Origin: Hoplostethus atlanticus
Lineage: Eukaryota > Chordata > Actinopteri > Trachichthyiformes > Trachichthyidae
Direction of reading: 5' to 3'
Assembly: GCA_034670405.1 (NCBI GenBank)
Contig: JAXDDX010000002.1
Location: 9,734,501-9,798,500 of the forward strand
Length of the DNA: 64,000 nt
In this document: in pieces, positions 60,784-64,000 of the stretch
How positions within the stretch are numbered: the stretch's first letter is position 1
How the letters are laid out: each line of letters begins with the position of its first letter
Notes under the pieces: generated by a model
The model's input: the letters and a program-made list of their open reading frames with translations, nothing else
Database searches by the model: none
Told to the model about the DNA's origin: nothing
Translations under genes and position numbers: made by a program

Positions 60784-63405
60784 ACATGTAGTTTACCCAG
60801 TATGTACCTACCTCATCAGCTACCACTACACCTCTGAGATACAGCTGGCTCCAGTCATGGATGATTGACACGTGAGACAGCCAATTATAAAAGGCAGAGA
60901 AATGAACTTAAAATGGAGCAGCAGGACGTTTGTGTTGGTTTATGAATAAAATATGAGAAAACTGGCTCATGGTTTGTTTGGATTCTGTTTGGGGTTTGTC
61001 TCTTGCTTCATGTTGCTGACTGACTGACAGTATTGGGTGAAAGTGTCAGGTGATGGTGTGATGGTGCATGCATGTGTATTTGCATGTTGGCAGAGAATGG
61101 CAGAAGCTAATGTGGCAAAAATCAAAGACAAAATCTCCATCACAATAAACCCACAGAATTCTTCTGATTATCATTACAGAACACTTGATGTTGTGGCTGC
61201 TTTTTGAAAAAGTCCCCGTTCAGACAGTGGATTGCATCCAATTTGCCATTTGTACAAATTATGGCCTGTGTAGATTTTCTTGGATTGGAGAGGATTCATC
61301 CTATTAAGGTGTATGATTGGTCAAAGGTTTGAATCTTTGGACAATATATGCATGTTGATTTTATAGAAAAAAATGCAACTTCTCAAATTGCTTAACGGAC
61401 TTGTTACTTTGGCACACAATGTAGCTCTGAAGATAGGATGCATCTGGAGGAGTCCAACCCAGATCGTTCTGGAGTGTTTGGGGTTGAAGCGAGGGAAAAA
61501 GTAACGTTGGAATGTGTGGAAGCCTGGGAGCGCTAAGCCACAGACCACACGGTGGCCAAGGGGACTGGAAACCCTCTCTCCTCTCTCTCTCCCATGACCC
61601 TCTCTGCTTCCCATGCTACTGAAGGATGGGACGCGGGACACACACACCCATGCTCAGATGGCAGCACTTAGCTGGGCCTGAGGAAAGGATGGTTGTCCAT
61701 TTTAAAGTGTCACTGTACCCTGAAGGCAGATCCAGAGCTGAGTGCACATACAGAATGGATTTTAAAAACTTTCCTGAGTAGTACCTGCCTTCAGGGGGCT
61801 GTGGTGCCTTTAAAAGGGACACATATCACTGTCTAAGACCCAAATATCCTCTGGACAACCTTTACATAACAGGCTGGCTTTTAACAGGCAAAAAAGCCTC
61901 ACGGACAGGCAGCCTTGCACACATGCACCCGCATATGTGCAAGGACACATGCATGCACATGATTTGGGGCAGCGGTAGCCTTGAGAGGTTTGTCATTGGA
62001 AAATCACTGGTTCAACTGCATGAACCAGGAAAACTACATTTGTGATGGAAGGGAAATTGGTGATTGGAGAGTTTCTAATATTGTTTTTCTCCATAGGTAC
62101 AATTTAAGCGCCTTTCATCCACTTAACCCTCAGCCTTTAGTGTTCAATCTCATAAATATCCCTACTGCATCTGACATATCACCTAGAGAGAGAGGGATGA
62201 TGGATAGGGGGGAGGAGGGAGGCTAACCGTGGTCAGTGCAGCGCAGCGCTGCTTTCCTAACCCCAATTAGAGAGAAACAAAGCAAATAATCTCATCTGGA
62301 ACATTAGGATGAAGAAACCCAAATCCGACTCTTGAAATGTGAAAATCTCCAAACCGTGAGAGAGCAATATTAATGAAATACGTTTGATTTGTAAGAAAAC
62401 CTGCGGGTGAGGAGGAGAGGAACATGGCACATTGTATCTTGCTGGCCAAGAGACAGTTAGTGCACACACACAGAAATACATAAAAAAGCTTACTACAATG
62501 TCTGACCCTTATTTTGAAGGTGTTGGATACATTTTTTTTATGTCTATAACTATTGTATATTCCTTATTTTCAATTCAAAACAATTTTGCCCCCAACATAT
62601 AAACAGTTGTTTTGTGAATGGCTTTGACAATATTGTCTCGGTTTAACAGTAACTGAAGATGTGAAGACCTGGAGAGCAGCACTGGACTGAGAGGGCTTGT
62701 CATTCGGCCCCTTATAATCCTGTTACACCACAACAACTAAGGGAACATCCTCTCTTTCTGTCTCTCCTCTCCTATTCTCTCCTTCTTCCTGTCTCTTTCT
62801 CTCTTTTCCCCCTGTCTTTCTCTCTGTCTGCCCCCACTTGTGTCTCTACCTTCCCTCCCTGACTGTCTCTGTTGGCCTTGTTTCCAGAGGCTTGTCTTTC
62901 AAACTAAACTGTGACTTTGTAATGCACTCAGAGAGATAAAGGAGAAGAGTGGGTGGTTTATCTGGTATTTCATTAGCCTCAGATGTTGTCACTTCTTCCT
63001 TGGCTTTCTGCAGATCACTCTCACGACACACGGCAGCGTGACTAGTCTTCATACACGATCGCCTTTCACCTTCGAATTTGTTGTTGTTGTCTTTCTTTGC
63101 TTTCCACCTTTGCTGTCTTTCTTTCTCTCCTCCTGATCCATCCACTCACTCATTCTTGATCTTGTTCCCCCTCTCTCTCCTTCTCTCTCTCTTTCTCTTT
63201 CTCGTTCTCTCTTTCTCTCTGTTCCCCTCTCTCTCTCATCTCCCTCTCTCAGTGAAGTTAAATCCATCATCACAACCACAGATGACAGGTTTTATGACAG
63301 GTGATGTCACTGTGTCATCCTTTCTGTTCATCGCTACAGACTTTGAAGTTAACCTACCTACTTAATCACGATTAGTTTCAAATCGAATTAATAAATCACA
63401 CACAC
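60784..63405. other. No exon recognised
   Basis: Unique DNA plus CT-rich sequence at 62750-62850 and 63160-63250. 62225-62420 is repeat-free and includes an AATTAG, AATATTAATG-rich portion. Confidence 0.45.
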
Positions 63406-63554
63406 ATACACACACACACACACACACTTGTGGCTGTCGTTTGCCATCACAGTGTGGGTTTGTCATAAGTTGACAGCTGTATATCGTAGAGATCATTTTC
63501 TCTGGAGCGCTGAGCGAATTCTGTCACTCTCAATGAGGCAGAACAGGAAATCCG

Positions 63555-63604
<50 letters not shown>

Positions 63605-63710
63605 ACATATGTTTGTCCGCATGTTTAAATTTCGCCTGTGAGTATGATTGTGTGTGCTGTCTTCTCCTAGACCTGATGTCATGCTTGCTCTTCTAGGTGG
63701 TTTAAGCTAG

Positions 63711-63777
<67 letters not shown>

Positions 63778-63815
63778 GGTGGGTGTGTGTGAGTGAGAGA
63801 GAGAGAGAGAGAGTG
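63406..63815. repeat. (CA)n, (GT)23, (GT)32 and (GA)n tracts
   Basis: CA 63406-63427, GT 63557-63602, GT 63712-63775, GA 63795-63812. Purine-rich DNA continues to the window end. Confidence 0.95.
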
Positions 63816-64000
63816 CAAATGTGTCATTTTGTTTGTGCGTTAATGTGTGTGGGCCCTGAGCACTCGTTTTAGGTGCTTACCTCATAAACCTTCTCTCCAG
63901 TGGACACTGTAAAATGGAAAGAATGAGAGAGAGGAGGGAGGGAAATGGGGGGAAGAGAAAGAGGAGGGGGAGGAGGAGGAAAGGAAGGGATGAACGAAGA

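Larger units (their letters stand above)
31448..64000 (+). other. Presumed first intron (open-ended) of the 31.3-kb gene
   Basis: The intron begins with GTAAGG at 31448. I found no acceptor-flanked open exon with recognisable protein content before the end of the window, so an intron of more than 32 kb is inferred. Every longer open frame in this stretch runs through CA/GT or CT/GA tracts. The alternative, that the gene ends early or that other genes lie here, is not supported by any recognisable sequence. Confidence 0.4.

Noticed and set aside
1-64000. CRISPR arrays, bacterial operons, retrovirus-like or LTR elements
   Set aside because: No regularly spaced identical repeats with unique spacers, no compact coding, and no LTR pairs or gag/pol/env-type frames were recognised; composition is that of vertebrate intergenic or intronic DNA.

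Overview
The window reads as vertebrate nuclear DNA, most probably from a ray-finned fish. It is very gene-poor and packed with dinucleotide microsatellites, mostly (CA/GT)n and (CT/GA)n tracts of 30-95 bp. It also carries short terminal-inverted-repeat transposon relics, LINE and SINE tails, and CpG-poor flanks of the kind common in teleost introns and intergenic DNA. No bacterial-style operon, rRNA, CRISPR array or intact retroelement is visible. The species cannot be fixed from the sequence alone.

Only one protein-coding segment is convincing. It is a plus-strand first coding exon at about 31.31-31.45 kb, encoding an N-terminal secretory signal peptide and ending at a strong phase-1 splice donor (CAAG|GTAAGG, exon end 31447). 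It sits downstream of a relatively CpG-rich, TATA-less, (GA)n/(CT)n-rich segment that looks like its promoter and 5' leader. No second exon is recognisable in the remaining 32.5 kb, so the gene would have a very long first intron. That layout is typical of neuronal cell-adhesion and receptor genes, but the gene cannot be named from this exon.

Layout. 0-8 kb: microsatellites, a decayed LINE 3' end (4.25-5.05 kb), a 45-bp tandem duplication (7.13 kb) and a TIR element (7.76-8.05 kb). 8.5-10.1 kb: four copies of a ~115-bp unit, three of them preceded by a (GT)n tract. 10-24 kb: microsatellites, LINE/SINE tails, and a possible conserved non-coding block at 23.15 kb. 24-29 kb: a possible TTAA-flanked element, another conserved-looking block (26.5 kb), and a clear 402-bp TTAA-flanked MITE (28.32-28.72 kb). 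30.5-33.1 kb: the exon, its promoter, and a previously unnamed (to me) degenerate ~100-bp repeat family surrounding it in both orientations. 33-51 kb: intron-like DNA with many long microsatellites, a hAT-like MITE (36.9-37.2 kb) and a SINE/LINE tail (41.6-41.8 kb). 51-58 kb: a second hAT-like relic, a 25-bp minisatellite whose units resemble RFX X-boxes (54.6 kb), a third TTAA-type relic and a CA-flanked repeat with telomere-like core (57.2-57.4 kb). 58-64 kb: simple repeats and unique DNA.

The parts do not form a pathway. The biology most worth following is the regulatory landscape around the single first exon: the purine/pyrimidine hairpin tracts, the local repeat family, and the X-box-like minisatellite about 23 kb downstream.
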